Shown here one piece after another: positions 25,563 through 39,489 of a stretch of 64,000 bases of DNA. This DNA is from Acanthornis magna (lineage: Eukaryota; Chordata; Aves; Passeriformes; Acanthizidae): the NCBI GenBank assembly GCA_036785705.1, contig JAWUZG010000970.1:5180501-5244500 (forward strand), written 5' to 3'. Under the pieces are notes generated by a model. That model saw only the letters and a list, made by a program, of their open reading frames with translations, ran no database searches and was not told the DNA's origin. The translations under genes and the position numbers were made by a program. Each line of letters begins with the position of its first letter. The stretch's first letter is position 1.

Positions 25563-28500
25563 AATATCATGATAAAACCCATGATAAACACATAATGCTA
25601 ACTGGATAACATAAAAGTGATTGCATGATAACAATCATGTTATTTTAATGTTTTTAACCACTTTAATGTGTGTAAAAAAAAAAGTCTGCTCCACAAGCTG
25701 TAGTAGTTCTGAGAGGTTCTTACTTCTGGGGCTTTGAAAATTAATAGTTTCAAAAAAGGAAGAGGAAATGCCATGTTAACATTGAAGAATAAAATTCTCA
25801 TTTTTTATCCTATATTCTCTCTCTTTTTTTTTTTTTTTTAAATTGAGTTATGCTTGATATGTTTATTTAGGCTCAATGTGCTAATGCCACAGGTGTAGCA
25901 GTCTAGTACTGCTGTAAATAGCAATGAGTTAAAGATTAGCACTTGATTTGACTGGGAGTGGAATGTTTATTTGGGGATGTTCAGAACAGAGACTATTTTA
26001 CTAATGACCCCAAACCCATTAAAAACCTGCAAATCATTTTAATTTTTATCATCAAATAATTGGTCACAATATCTAGATAAATCACAATAGAAGACTCAAC
26101 CTTGTGATTAGGGTCAGTAGAAATCAACGAAAATTTCAAAATTCATTTGCAAAATATGACAACATGTTGCTTCTCAAATGTGAATGATCAATTCTAAAAC
26201 TCATAAATTTTCAGGAAATGAATCGTACTATGTGTTTTAGTAAATTCTACCTGAGTGTTCCATAGAAAGCATAGAGCATGTCATGGCTTTCACCTTAGAA
26301 CACTAGGGGAATCTCACAGAGGAACACTCCTATCAACACTTGTGCTTATCAAGCATATGAAATGTGTGTTCTGTCAGAATTAAAAGTCATCTGGGACATC
26401 GCTTTTCCACTGGACTATTGTGAAGTTTCTATTTTCTTATCCTTTTCTGAAGAGGGACAAACTTTGAACCAAGCACACTGGGATGACAAAAATGACGAGT
26501 AAAAAAAAAAATTGGGAACCATCATCATTAGGACAGCCATCTTGAGAGCAATCAAACTGAGTACAAGTTGCTGAAAATACATTTTAGAGTGGCTTTGCCT
26601 CCTAAGAATCATTGCATTATAGCAGAACTTGCAAAACACATATAAGCAGGGTAGAGCAGCCAGAAGTTTGAGGGAGAAAACTGTCTAAGGACATTTTTTC
26701 TTAGACTGAGATAAAAATCCTAGAGCTAACTCAGAAAAGCTTTATGTTAGAGCTCAAATTAGTAGGAGTTCTAAGTCCTTAGATGATGAGCAAATTATCA
26801 ATCCTTTAGAAATGGAGAATCACAGGCACCAGTAAGTGATGTACTCCATAGACAGGCTCTGCTTCAAAACAGGTTATACAAAATTAATCAGTGATTAGTA
26901 GATGTTTTAAGCATGTTACAGATATGAGTAGTGTGTATGTTATAGACGTTTAGAAGCCCATCAATAGAAGATGTCAGATATGTTTATAATCTATGCTTAT
27001 AAGAAACCTACTTGTCTGTTGGACATTGCAAATCTACAATTGATTGGTCATACATTAAAACATCTATTAATCATTCATTAGCCTCTCATGAAGTATTTAT
27101 AAATGCAACCTTGATATAAAGTGTTGCTTAAAGGGGTGCCTTGAGCACATCCAATCCCTCTAGAAATTGTAAAGTAAATAACTAAATAAAAATTAGTAGC
27201 AATGCCAGACAGAAAAGATGACACTGTTTGGAGGAAATATTTTGATTTGGAAAAGATTGTTATATGAATCTCAAAAAGCAGTCCACAGCACCCCATGGCA
27301 AGAAAATCAAGCAGGAATCACACACAAAAGGGAAAAACTGCAATGTATGTTCGATTAGCAGTCCTGATGAGCTGTGAAGAGAACAGAGACCAGCACAATG
27401 ACCAAGGCAAAGCTCAGTCCCTGAATGCAGACTGCAAGCAATTCCACTGACTGCACAAAGGAGTGAGCGCAAAGGTAGCTGATGCACTTTTCAGTGATTC
27501 GGGTGGTGATGTCTGAGCACAGCAGTGTAATGCCAGAGAACAATATGGACAAACTGGTCAGTTTTCTGCTCAAAACAGTGACATTTCTTTATCGCCCTGA
27601 TCAGAAGCTGACAAACCCTGCCTTTTTTTCACAGCACTTCATAGGCAGTACTGGGACTTGAAGTAATTCCCTTATAGCTGTAAATACTTGGTGAAGAAAG
27701 GGGCAGCAGTAAAAGTGTAAGATTTTCAGAAAATGCGTCTTACAATCTTATTAGCAACCCACAAATTACTGCACTTCTGATCCTACAACATCTGACTGCA
27801 GGTATAAATGATAATCTCTGGACAGTTACCTGATATCAGCCAATAAACTACACTGGCTGCTATATTCAGGGCTTTAGAGGCATATAGGAACAGCTGCTTG
27901 GGAAGCATAAATAAACTTGTGAATCTGGAAACCACAAACCATTAAAACCTTCTGAAAATCAGACTATCACCTTTGAGAATCTCTTTTCCATTCTTCTTGC
28001 ACCAGTTTTCAAAAAATGTACATTTTCAAATATAACAATAAAATTTACTTACAGCAAACCCTGGAGACACTCAGGATTGCTTATAGTTGCATCACAGAGA
28101 TAAGCTACTTATTAAAAATGATGGCAGAGGCTGTGATATGCATAGGTACCCTGCAAAGTACCATATTCCTGGAAAAAATACAGTGAATGGGCCAAATCGC
28201 AGGGTAAGAGACTTTAAAGTGCATATGAAACCATGCATATCTATCCATAAGTCTGATTAAAAAGGAGAGGATGCATTTTTCTTTGAGTGCGTCGGGAAGC
28301 TGCTGACTGCAAACTATGCTCTTTTAAATTGACCCCTTTTATATTGTGTGCAAACTGGGAATGGAGAAATACATCTCATTTCATTATGTCTGGACACCAA
28401 CATAACACATTGAATTTTCCTTTTATTTTAAAAAAATCTCTAACTTGAGAGGTTTATGCAGTTTCTCAGTGAAGGTTGGATCCCCATGAATACATGTTGG

Positions 28501-28936
28501 AAATATTAGAAATCAATTGTGAAAAAACCCACAATGGGCTCTTCCCATTTTATTTCTATATTTAAACAATGATTTATTTTGGAAGGCTGAAATATTTGGA
28601 GCTGTCAATTCCAGTGCCCAAATCTCGGCTCCCACTCAAAAACACCAGTCATAACAGTAGGTTATAGTAATCTTTGTTTAAAGTGACAGGCCAGCCCTCT
28701 CAATGGCGCCTCCACTAATGACATGATTACATGAGGAAGCAAATTTGTGAGGAAGAATCTTATAATAATTGAGTAGGTTTAGTACATTTTCTAAGTTCCC
28801 AAAGTTGAACTTTTAAAGGTAAAGCATATGAAAATTGTTCTACTCTAGGTCAGTAAAAGCAGAAGACGTTCCATTGCAGCAAACAGAAGTCACACAAATA
28901 AAAAACTAATCTAGGAAATTATGGTGGATGAGAGGC
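25563..28936. other. Unique intron, no gene seen
   Basis: AT-rich sequence with a 16-T run at 25824-25839. Several overlapping minus-strand frames at 27078-27573 were checked and look like chance: no family resemblance and no splice framing. Confidence 0.55.
25824..25839. repeat. 16-nt poly-T run
   Basis: Uninterrupted T16 about 280 bp 5' of the exon in gene orientation. On the gene's own strand it is poly-A. Confidence 0.88.
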
Positions 28937-28941
28937 ACTAC
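28937..28941. repeat. Target-site duplication ACTAC, left copy
   Basis: ACTAC directly precedes the TG of the LTR and is repeated directly after its terminal CA at 29779-29783. A 5-bp duplication fits the ERVL/class III integrase. Confidence 0.88.
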
Positions 28942-29778
28942 TGTTGAAGGTTGGGAGTGGGGGCAGAATTTTTCCCCATTCTGTTGTTAGGTAACCAACA
29001 ACCAGATATTTAAGGACCATTTACTCTTTTGTAAGAGACAACGGATATGGCCAGGGTGTGGTGAGGGGAGGAGAGATCTGGCCATCGGTAACCCACACAC
29101 TCACTCACCAGATTTGGAGGACAGAGCAGTGGAAAAACTGCTGCCTCCTTTTCGCGGCGACTATGGAGCGAGAACCCGGCTCTGCACTATTTTCCTTGCT
29201 GGGCTGCTGCAGAGGGGGCCCGGCTGCCACCGCCCCACACCCCACCTGCCAGAACGTGCTGCCACAACTGCTGAGTTCCTGCCACCTTCTTGCTGGCTAG
29301 CCTGGGTGAGCCCATCCTGCCGCTCCATCTCTCTGCTCTGAGCTCCCTGCCCAGCCCGTCCTGCTCACACCATTCCCGCCCAGCCTGTCTGCCATTACCC
29401 ACGTGACAGAGACTTGACCTCGTGCCACAGCGCCCCCTGCAGCTGCGCGGGAGTCATCGCACCTGCCCTGCCTGGCTGGGAGCCCGACAGTGCCCCTGCT
29501 GGCTGTGACTGTGACTGCATCAAACGGGAACGTGCTTGGCAGCCCAGGGACATCTGCCCCTGGGTTTTTCTGGTTAGGTTTGTTGTTAGTATTGTTGTTA
29601 TTGATTGTTTGCCTCATTATCGATACTAGTAAAGAACTGTTATTCCTTTTCCCATATTTTTGCCTGAAAGCCCTTGATTTCAAAGTTATAACAATTCAGA
29701 GGGAAGGGTGTTCACATTCCCTATTCTAAGGAAGGGTCCCACCTTCCTTAGCAGACACCTGTCTATCAAACCAAGACA
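28942..29778 (+). mobile_element. ERVL-like solo LTR, 837 bp
   Basis: Starts TGTTGAAGG, ends CCAAGACA, and is flanked on both sides by ACTAC. The 3' part is a familiar avian LTR: the AAAGAACTGTTATTCC region, 'tttgcctgaaagccc', and the closing 'agcagacacctgtctatc'. Candidate sense-strand signals are TATTTAA at 29007-29013 and AGTAAA at 29628-29633, a weak form of AATAAA. Between them lies a GC-rich section (about 29150-29500), much richer than the intron around it. No internal viral genes flank it, so it is a solo LTR left by recombination between two LTRs. Class is inferred from the 5-bp duplication. Open frames inside it are not genes. It lies antisense to POU6F2. Confidence 0.88.
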
Positions 29779-29783
29779 ACTAC
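29779..29783. repeat. Target-site duplication ACTAC, right copy
   Basis: Identical to 28937-28941; together they mark the insertion point exactly. Confidence 0.88.
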
Positions 29784-31297
29784 TTACAAGATCATAAAAC
29801 TGGGCCATGTGAAGTAAGTGTTTCTATGGTTAAGAGATAATCTTCAAAAAAAAAAAAAACAATTTGAAGAAAAGTGTGTTAGAGTCAATGCTGCAAACAG
29901 CTTTCTTGAGAGCCACAAATTTTTTATTTTGGAAGAATACCATCTTCCTCTTTATTTTGAAAACTAACTTTATGTTTCATTGAACTTGCTGTGAGAAACT
30001 GATCAAGCCTTCATCTATTGTTGAATAGAAGATCAGATTTGATAACCTACACAGTAATTTTACTCTTCTGTGTGAAAGGCATGTCCTACTGAACTTTCAG
30101 TCTCCTGGTCTGGAAATCAAAAAGCCAGTTTTACTCATTACAATATCCGTATTGGGTGTAGATGGAAAAGTTTTGGTAGTGGGAGAGCAGTAGAGAAGGA
30201 AGATTAAAAAAAAAAAAAGTGAACAAAACAAAGGGAACAGTAAAGTCAGAGAAAGGAGGTGTTCCACAGCAGTGAAGGTATCCCCACTGTAGCCCTTGGA
30301 GGATCCTAGAGTGGGCAAATGGGTATTTCCTGATAAGAATTGATCAATGGAGAGCCTGTGCAGCAGCAGGGGAAAAGTGTGAAGAGAAAGGAGCAAGAGA
30401 GGGGAACTATTAAGGACTGATTATAGCTCCCCATGTCCCCTGCACCACTGAGAGTGGGTAGAGAAGTCAGGAGTGAAGGAGTGAAATTAAGTCCGGGGGA
30501 GTGAGGAGAAAAGTTGTTTTAATATTTGTTTCTCACTTAGTTGGCAATAAATTAAAGTTAATTATCCCCAACTTGAGTCTGTTTTGCCCTCAACACTAAT
30601 TGGTAAACAGTCTGTCTTGACCCATGAGCTTTCTCACCCTGTTTCCTTCCCCAGTCCACTGAGGCAGTGAGTGAGGCTGGATGGGCATTGTTAACACACC
30701 GCACCATTAAATGACAATAACTGGAGACTACATTTAGTAACAACAATACTCAAGCGTTTTCAATACCCTGATGACATAGAAGCAGAGCATTCCAACCTAG
30801 TTTCCCTGAAAGCTCCCATTAGCTCTCTTGGCAAATTCTTTATGTAGTATTAATGCGTATATTCCTAATGTTTTCAATATGCATATATACCTCGTATCAG
30901 TTGACAGCTCCCTGAACCTACATAAAATCTCATGGTCCCTGAAGGAATTTTAAAAAAGACACTGGAAAGACTGCTTCAATTGAATCTTGTGAAAGCACCT
31001 AGATATCACAGCAATAAGTACCAAACAAATGTTCATAATAATCAAGATCACCACGTAGGACTTATATAGAATTGTCGGGGCCTGAGCTGTGTCAATTTAA
31101 TTTATTTTCAGGCTCTTAAGTAAAAATAAGTCAAATTTTGATAAATCCTGTGAACATGCAGATCCCAAAAAAGAGAGAATACACAGATAACATAAATCAA
31201 AAGATGTTAATTTCATCCAAAGAGATGTTATAAGCAAACATTTTGGAAACTCCGTCTGGTTTTATATTTTTCAGTTAGATTTTTTTTAATGTTGATC

Positions 31298-31324
31298 TTT
31301 CCCTCCCTCCCTCCTTCCTTTTTT
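31298..31324. repeat. (CCCT)n / CCTT pyrimidine repeat
   Basis: Three CCCT-like units followed by CCTT and T-runs. Homopyrimidine on the plus strand. Confidence 0.8.
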
Positions 31325-32370
31325 GTTTGCATAATAGGATAATTACAACATTTAACTTTTAAATGAACATCAGGGTAAAATGTCTAATAAAATGGCTGTC
31401 ATAGAGCTTAATCATGCATAACTCTTTGAAAACATGCCCAGCAGGCAATACCCAAATTATGAAAAAAAATTAGATCTGTCAACATTTTGGTTTTTTATAC
31501 TGCTGTGATATGATCAACCTACAAATTGTACAATGTAGTTATAATATCCAGACCCATCCAACCGTGTCTGGTTATTTCAAAACTGCACAGGTCTATATTT
31601 GCAAATGGTTGTAGATGGTAAGAGTTCCAAATACACTGCTTAAACAGACATTTCAGTATATGCACATATATCAGAAATTTATGTGCAGCATACAGTGTAG
31701 AGACAAGGATACTGGAATATCTGAAAGCACTGACTTGACAGAGACACTTAAAATATATGGTTCTCACAGATACTTAGTCTGCTCATTATATACATTTATT
31801 GTGGTTGAGCTACTTGCTGTCTAAATCTATGCTGAATTTTCTATCAAAAATAAATACTGATACTGGTATCACTGATGCGACATGACTTGATTCAATGCAA
31901 AGCGATGCGACCTGCGGTGATTAGAAGTACACAGTGCTCATGTAAGCCTTGAAACAACATGGATAGAGGAGGATGCATAAAATTTCTCACAGTATCTTTG
32001 TAAACAAGGTGCTGCTGGTCAAATTTGACCCAGTATGAAAAACTACAGTTACAATTTGCAAAATAAAAAGGGTATATTTCATAGAGCCACGGCAAAGCAA
32101 ATAAAGAGCGGACAGGACATCATTCCCAGGTCTCTCAGAACAAACTACTGGAGACATGAATAATGAATAACACATCAGAGCACAGGCTAGGAGTGAGCAG
32201 ACACCACCCTAGCCACATTCACTTCTGTTCTATTACTGACAGATAGAAAAGAGAGAAGAGGAAACAAGAAGAAGGGGATCCTTGTTGGATCTAATCCTAC
32301 AAGATAAACTAAATTTAAGGTGTCAGCATGTCTGAGGCTGGGTCTTATATGTTTACAAAAGGAAAGAGTG

Positions 32371-32409
32371 AATATATTTAAATATATTTAATATATTTAA
32401 ATATAAATA
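32371..32409. repeat. Tandem AATATATTTA, nearly 4 units
   Basis: Two exact 10-bp units AATATATTTA followed by one shortened and one partial unit. AT-only minisatellite. Confidence 0.75.
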
Positions 32410-34665
32410 ACTACAAAATGAAGCTGACTGACCCCTTTAGCAGCAGGTCAGTACTTACAGACTGCCCCCAGACTTGTAGGTTCCTGACTGTCCACCTTTA
32501 TAGCTTCCAAGTTGGAAATGTTCCAAATCTATTTAAGCTGGCACACACTGAACAAGATTTCAATTAAACAGAGGCATCTTGGTTTTGCCTTATTTACTTG
32601 GTTTTGTCTGATTTTGTCTGAGTTACTTTTGTGTTTATGTAGTCTTAAAAATATCTAGCACTGTTTATTTCATGCATGATGCATATGTACTGTAACCAAA
32701 CAACATCTGACTTAATTACATTTGGCATCTCCAATAATCATAAATTGTATTGGTACTCATAAAAGAGGAATGAGTACTGAAAAAGTTATCTATATTCTCT
32801 AATTTCCTGAAGTAGTTCCCATGTTTTGCAAGAATGAAAGAAAAAAACACCTTCTAAACTTTTCGAAGGGGGCTGCAAACACAGTTCATTTCATGTTGAT
32901 TAGTTTATTGGTTCCTGTGTTTGTCTATTTTAAAATTATTTATCTGGCTTCTGAAAGATGCTTTCCCTACAAGAAAAATGGTTACTTCAGGACTCCCTTG
33001 CTGCTAAAAACCTGAACTCTTATCAAAAGGAATTTGTCATCTATCTTCTTGGATAACAGCCCAGCACTTGGGTCTCAGTGATCTTGCTTCTGTAGAAAGT
33101 GCATCAACTCTGAGACATACCAAATTAATCTCCTTAATCTAAAACATTTATTTGCCTTTAATTTGAATTTGTGAATGACATGTGCATGTGTAAATATGAC
33201 CATTTGCATATATAAATGTTAAGAATGCAATGTGAGGTCACACCATGTTAATATGACACTTCATGTTAAGCATTTGAGAAAATACTTCTGAAAGTCTTGT
33301 TCTACAGTACCATATGCAATCTTAGTATGTATGCCTGGAACTGTTTATTCAAATATTCATATTAAAAATCAAATTTTTAGGTACAGACCTTCTCTTTTGC
33401 CCTTTGAAGATTAAATCCTACTTAATACTTGGAGACACATTGTTAACTGATAATATACATAAAGCTTCTCTAAAAATTCTATGTCAGCTGCTCTACAAAG
33501 ATCCTAATTTTTGAAGCCGGAAATATATCTAGATACTTTGGTTTATTTGTAATGTAATAGCATCACCAAATAGATTTGCTTTCATGTAAGCTAAGTGCTT
33601 ACCTTGAATTTTCATTGACTTGAATGCGAACAAGATCAGATCTAATACTGGAACCATGTGGAATATTTTTCTTTTCACTACTTTCAGCTCCAAACTGGAC
33701 CTTACTAGATGCACTGATATGATACAGAATTGAAGAAAAACACAAATGGCTCCTGAGTGCAGTGGAAAGATTGCTGTCAAAGATACAGGCCAGTCCAAAA
33801 TCTGAATCTAGTTCTTAATACAGGTATCTAGAAAACTGGAAGGATTTAATATTCTGTGTTTACATCAATTCACCCCAAAGTCAAAATAAGAAGAACACCA
33901 TAATTGATATCATGTGTTTGAGAAGTTCTGTTTTCCAGGCTTTGTGGAGAATATGTGAGACACCAAACCAGCTGAGACACTGCTTTTTAATTAGACATTT
34001 GAGTTTTGCTGAAATCTCAGTATATAAAGTGATATTTGAGAAATATGAATAAAGTTGAAGAAAACATACAGTTTGAAAACCTTGATGTCAAACAACATTT
34101 CCAATAAAATAAATATGAGATGTGAGTGATAGCCAATGAAACAAATACACTGAGTCAAAGTCTATGAAAGGGAAGAAAGCATACAAAAAAGGATGTTGGG
34201 GATCCCTTAGCAGGATGCTTTTAACATTTTCCATGGGCACTCAAGTTTTACTTTAGTACAGTTCTGAATGCCCTGTGGTGGACTGGAAATGTGACTTTGT
34301 TCAACTCTTTTCTCTCTGTCAGTGGGAAGGTTACTGCTGCTACTCCTTTTCTATACACAGAGCAATGAACACCTCTGAGCCTCCTCACCTGAGCACTATG
34401 TGAGCATATTGCATCTCAGATGGTAGCAACCCTCTGCCACATTCATTTTTGGATGGCTTACTTTGGTGGCAAACATACAGGAAGACACTAGATAGCACAA
34501 GACTGACTACTGCAATTTAAAGCCACTTTTTATATATCCATACACCCAGTGTAGTCCTGCTCTGTAGATAAAGCTACATATAAGTTGGTAAAAACTGTGT
34601 ATTTAAAATGCCTAAAATTGTGCCCTCAGTGCAGCTCCTACAGAAGAAGAAAGGCAGAAGGGTTA

Positions 34666-34704
34666 ATATGCAGCCACATACATATGTTACATATGCAGCC
34701 ACAT
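34666..34704. repeat. 14-bp direct repeat, 25-bp period
   Basis: ATATGCAGCCACAT occurs at 34666-34679 and again at 34691-34704, separated by an ACATATGTTAC-like spacer. Small local duplication. Confidence 0.75.
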
Positions 34705-34918
34705 GTGTAACTTTCCCACAGAGAACACTCTCTCCTCCCAGGCCCTTCCATCTTATTTGGTGTCATCAAGAAACCTGCTCCCAAAAATGAGGTGTAAGTC
34801 CTGCCCCAGAAGCAGCACTGCCCGATGCCTGCAGCATGGGGCTGGGCTGTGCTCAGCATCAGCTGGGTGATTCCAGATTTAATTTTGTTAATGTTCTTCT
34901 AAGAGGTATAGAGAATGT

Positions 34919-34946
34919 TTTAAATGACTGACTTTAAATGACTGAC
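34919..34946. repeat. Perfect 14-bp tandem duplication
   Basis: TTTAAATGACTGAC is present twice, head to tail and without mismatch. This is a small replication-slippage duplication. Confidence 0.85.
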
Positions 34947-35865
34947 TGCCTTGAAAGTTTTTAAAATTTGTTTGTTTGTTTTTTGGTTTTTTGCTTTGTT
35001 TTCACAATCCATCCACGTCTCACCTTTCCTGTGATTCCTCCACAGGTTCTTCTTTTTTTGGGGTGGGTATAATTTTTTTTCTGTGATAGACACCCCCTTC
35101 TGCTTTTACCTATTTGACTCCTTTTCTCTGATCTCTCATCTCCAGTATCAGCTACTTTGCTCATGTTACTCTGAATCTGGTTGCAATAAGTTTTCCGTGT
35201 GGGAATTCACACTGAGCTGCAAAAGAAGCAGTAAATCTACTGTATCTACAATGCTGCCATATTAATTTCTAATCAATTTCAAAGCTGCATTTGAAACTCA
35301 TATATTTCACCTCAGCAAAATCAAAATAACATCAAGTTGCCAACAGCAAATGAAACTTGAGAATATAATTAAAAACATATAGGCTAGGAATGTATTGTTT
35401 CTGAGGTCTTTGCAATTGTCACTGTGCTAGGCACTATAAATTGATGGCAAGAGGGTATATGAAACTGAGATCCTCTTATAACAAAAGCATAGCTCCATAT
35501 TGCTTGAGGTAACAGAAGAATTCTCAGATGAATGTGAGTGATGACTGCAAGTATAAAGGGTATAATTTTTTTTTCCCTGCAAGGATCAGTTCCAAATTTG
35601 TTAAAATCTGATGCTGGAATCCTGCAAAGACTGCTTAGTTAGCCTGCATGCAATCCGAATGCAGTCCTGGGTAAATTAGAGAGAGTTTGTGTTAGTGTAT
35701 TGTTGTGACTGCGATTTTTCTATTTCATAGATAAAGTTGGGGTGTGACCATATACTCCACGTCATACATGTCATTACATAGAATCACACACAAATAATAA
35801 TTTATCCCTATGGTGATATTACTGTATTTGAAACAAAAGACATGGCAAAGTTTAGCTCCTATCAT

Positions 35866-35906
35866 CCTCCTTTTTTTTTCTTTTTTTTTTTTTTCCTTTT
35901 TTTTTT
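35866..35906. repeat. Poly-T/C run
   Basis: CCTCC, T9, C, T14, CC, T10. The minus strand gives a Lys/Glu-rich open frame across it that is purely compositional. Confidence 0.9.
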
Positions 35907-38900
35907 GTGGAAACAGGATGTCAAAAATAATGCCTAGGTTATTGCTCAATATCTGCTACTGGCTTAATGCATAGCCTGGGGAAAGTCTAATTACCATTTA
36001 CAATAAATAATTTCCTCCATATTTATTATCAATGGAAATCTACTCATAGACATTCAGCCAAGGAATTCTGCTATACGGGCAAAAATATGTACTATCTTTC
36101 AACAGCAGCTCAGCTTACAACCTGAATGTCTGTAGCTTTTTCATTAAATTCATTATTGCCTTATTGTACCTAGACTCTTGTTCTTCCATAAGGCACTGTC
36201 AATAGACAGACAGATGAATTTCTTCATGTTCTAAGTATTTTCTACTTTTATCTGTTGACCGGATTCACAAAATATTTATGGGCCCTGTAGCAATTCTTGT
36301 GCTTTACAAAACAAGGGATTTTTTTTTTTTGCGCTAAAAATAACCTAAGTTCCAGGTTCTTGGTCTGATTCTGATTTCTCTCTACCAGAATATAAACCTG
36401 ATCTGATTTTAATGAGGTCAGCAGAGTTGCAATTGGTTAAAACAGAAAACTACTGTCAGAATCAGTCCTTTCAATTTCTTATAGGCTTAAAATCTGCAAT
36501 AAGGGGGAGGGGGAATGATTCACTTGAAATACTACAATTTGCTAATTACACTGCTACTTTATTTATTTTTTTCTTTTCTTCTTCTCTTTTTTTTTTGCAT
36601 TTATGCCTCTATAGACTAGAGAAGCTATCTATTGAAGTCAGAAGTCAAAACATTTACACCTACGTCTGTGAAACTAATGGATTTTTCTGTTTGCAGACGG
36701 AAAAATTTCCCTGAAACACCCTATTCACTCCCTTAAAAAAGAAACAAACAAAAAACAATACACAAAAAAAACCCCAATAACAAAACACAGTTCAGGCAGA
36801 CCTGGAGTGGGAAAAAGAGGAAAATAAATAAATTTCAGGTCACCTGAAACATTTAGTTCAGACCAAAATGGTTTATTGAAAGGAAAAGTAAAATGGCTTA
36901 CCCTCACAGATGGGTGTTATATAAATTGAGTGGAAATACCTGACTTCAAAAAATCATTCTTATATGCCGTTTCTTAATCTCATCCATTTTGGGTTGGGAG
37001 GAACATATACATCTACCTAACTATTTGCCAAAATATATCTTTGGAAATGATGAAATATGCAGACCTCTTTGCAGTCACTGTTAGTGGAGGTTACTACTGG
37101 TAATTGTGTCAGTAAAAGGGATAAGTCAAGGGTAAGAAATGTTTTTGCAGGCAACCTGGTCAGACAATACTGCTGTTCTAATGTATGTCCAACAAGTCAG
37201 AAATTGTGATGAACCCAGCCTGAGCGCAATTAAGGCAGAACTCTTTCCCTATGCCTGTCACATTCATAATACTTGTACAGGCGATAAAGTAAATGCTACT
37301 TCTAAAATGAGGTTTGTGTTGTTTCCTTTACAAATTTAAAGCTGAATATATCCCCTTGAAAAAGAAATTTCACAGAAGGCACTCACATATTAGAAACCAC
37401 ACCAGGAGAGGAAAGATGAGCAGAAAAGGGTTGGCCTAGTTTTAAGTATGTATGAACTAAACACAAAACAAGGGTGCAGTTGAATTGTGTCCTCTTTCAA
37501 CAAAGGCAATCAGTAGGCAGCTAACAATCCTCCTAGTTTCACCTCAAAGAGACAGACAAGGACCATGACCTGCAGAAGACCTGGTGATCATCAGCCAGCT
37601 AGAAGAGGCAAACAAGCTCAACAGTCTAAACTAAACCAGAAATTGTTACTTTTCCATGGGTTGAGGAACCAGTTTTTTTGTTGTAGCTGCAAGAAAGCAA
37701 TATGAGTGTGCCAAAGGGGAATTTCCTTTCTTTTTCCTGAAGACTATGAGACCACTGAGCTTTGGAGGTTCCTAAGACATCTGAACCAAGATCTTCAGGG
37801 AGAGAGGCACAAGGGTCCACTTGTCACGTTTGCTGTAACTCAAGGTTTCCCTGGCATTTCCAATGGTGAATCCCATACTAAGGAATATCAGAAGGCTTCT
37901 TTTCCCCACTTGTGTGACAAGGATCTAATTTAAAGCAGATTTACCTGATATACGGCTAGAACACCAAAATATTTCCTTTGTTTTCAAGAAAACTGCATTC
38001 CTTATTTAAATCAATGTCCACAAAATCAGATCTCTCTCTTTGTTCCCAGTATTCATCCAAAAATTATGTTGCTCTTAAGGGCCATCAATGCAACTGGTGG
38101 CGTCCCATAGAGGTCAGTTTAATTGCACTGCACCAGTTTAGACCAAGGCAGAATTTAGTGCATTGATGCTGGCATGAGAAAAATAAATCAGAAATTTTAT
38201 GGATATTAAAAACAGTGTTAAAACAGGGTGTTTTATACAGTAATTATAAGGTTATTTCTCAGTAATTCAATCTACCAAGGGTGAAAATACATCTTTTATT
38301 GCCGTCTATGATGGTAATAATTCTCCCTGGCATCTGTAAAAGCAACAATACCTTTTCATTGATTTTGCTTAAAAGGAAAATTCAGGGTTAGAAAATAAGT
38401 ATTTCATGTGGAAACAAGAAAAACTTTCCAAAGTATACGTGACAGAAATAGTAATAATTATGTTAGAGAAGGAAGGAAGTCTTGTGATTAGGGTCACTGG
38501 GTAGAGATTTAAAAACCTCACCAGGGGTTCAGTTCATCCATGTATTTCCATTTCTTTAATTTCCTGTCTGAAAAATAAAATAAATAATAAAACTCTCTTT
38601 CTTTTACTTTGTTAGCTTGTTTTCTCATTAGATAATACATCTGAAAGTCCATAAAAACTGGATTACATATGCACATGCACCAAACTAAGAAAAAATCTAA
38701 GATTTAAAAAATGTTCTTATTTCAGGGTAATTCTGCATATAGAATACATTTTTCTGTTTACTCCACAGCATTTAGTGATTTATGCATTTACCTAGTATTT
38801 TTAGCCCCTGCCATAACATATATCCAGGTAATATTAATGGAGACCCAAAAATTCCTCTGAGGTGCAGAAATGAATGAACATCTAAGCCACTAGGAAAGCT

Positions 38901-39489
38901 GTTCACAAAACTCAGGTCTTTATCTAAGAAGCAGAAAAATGGTAAAAATAACTACAAGAGGCTATTTCAAAGTGAAGACTGACTTTACAAAGGGAAATGG
39001 TAAATCCAAAAGAGCATACTACATAAGTCTGGATTTGATGTTCCCTTAAGTTAACTGGTTCAACTTTGTTGGCATATATTATCAGAGCACCCTGCATAAA
39101 TGAAAGCCTTGTCTTAGCTCTGAAGTTGTGATCTGATAACATATATATTATTTAGAAAATCCTAATTTTATCACTAATGTTCTAGATGCTTTTTGTAAGA
39201 TAACCAATCACACAGCCTGACACTGCAGTTGTGGGAAAATTCCCAATGCATCCTAACCTTTCTTCTGGGTTTCTGTTTATTCATGCTCTCATAGTAAATG
39301 TCACATGTGATACCTTGTTTTTATCAAGTCCTATTTTAAAATGAATGGCAGTAACTCCAATAATGCTTACTTGAGCTCTAGACCTAACAGGCTATCATAT
39401 TAAGGAGAAAAGATGACTTCCTTGTATAAATTGCCTTCATCTATAGCTGTTAAACATAAAATCAGGGAAGAAAACTGTATGTCAAACCC

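Noticed and set aside
29058..29683. Several overlapping frames on both strands in a GC-rich block, first suspected as a CpG-island promoter or first exon
   Set aside because: The block sits inside an LTR delimited by an exact 5-bp target duplication, so its GC content belongs to the repeat.
35725..35949. Lys/Glu-rich minus-strand frame that looks like a charged coiled segment
   Set aside because: The charged part is only the translation of the poly-T/C run.
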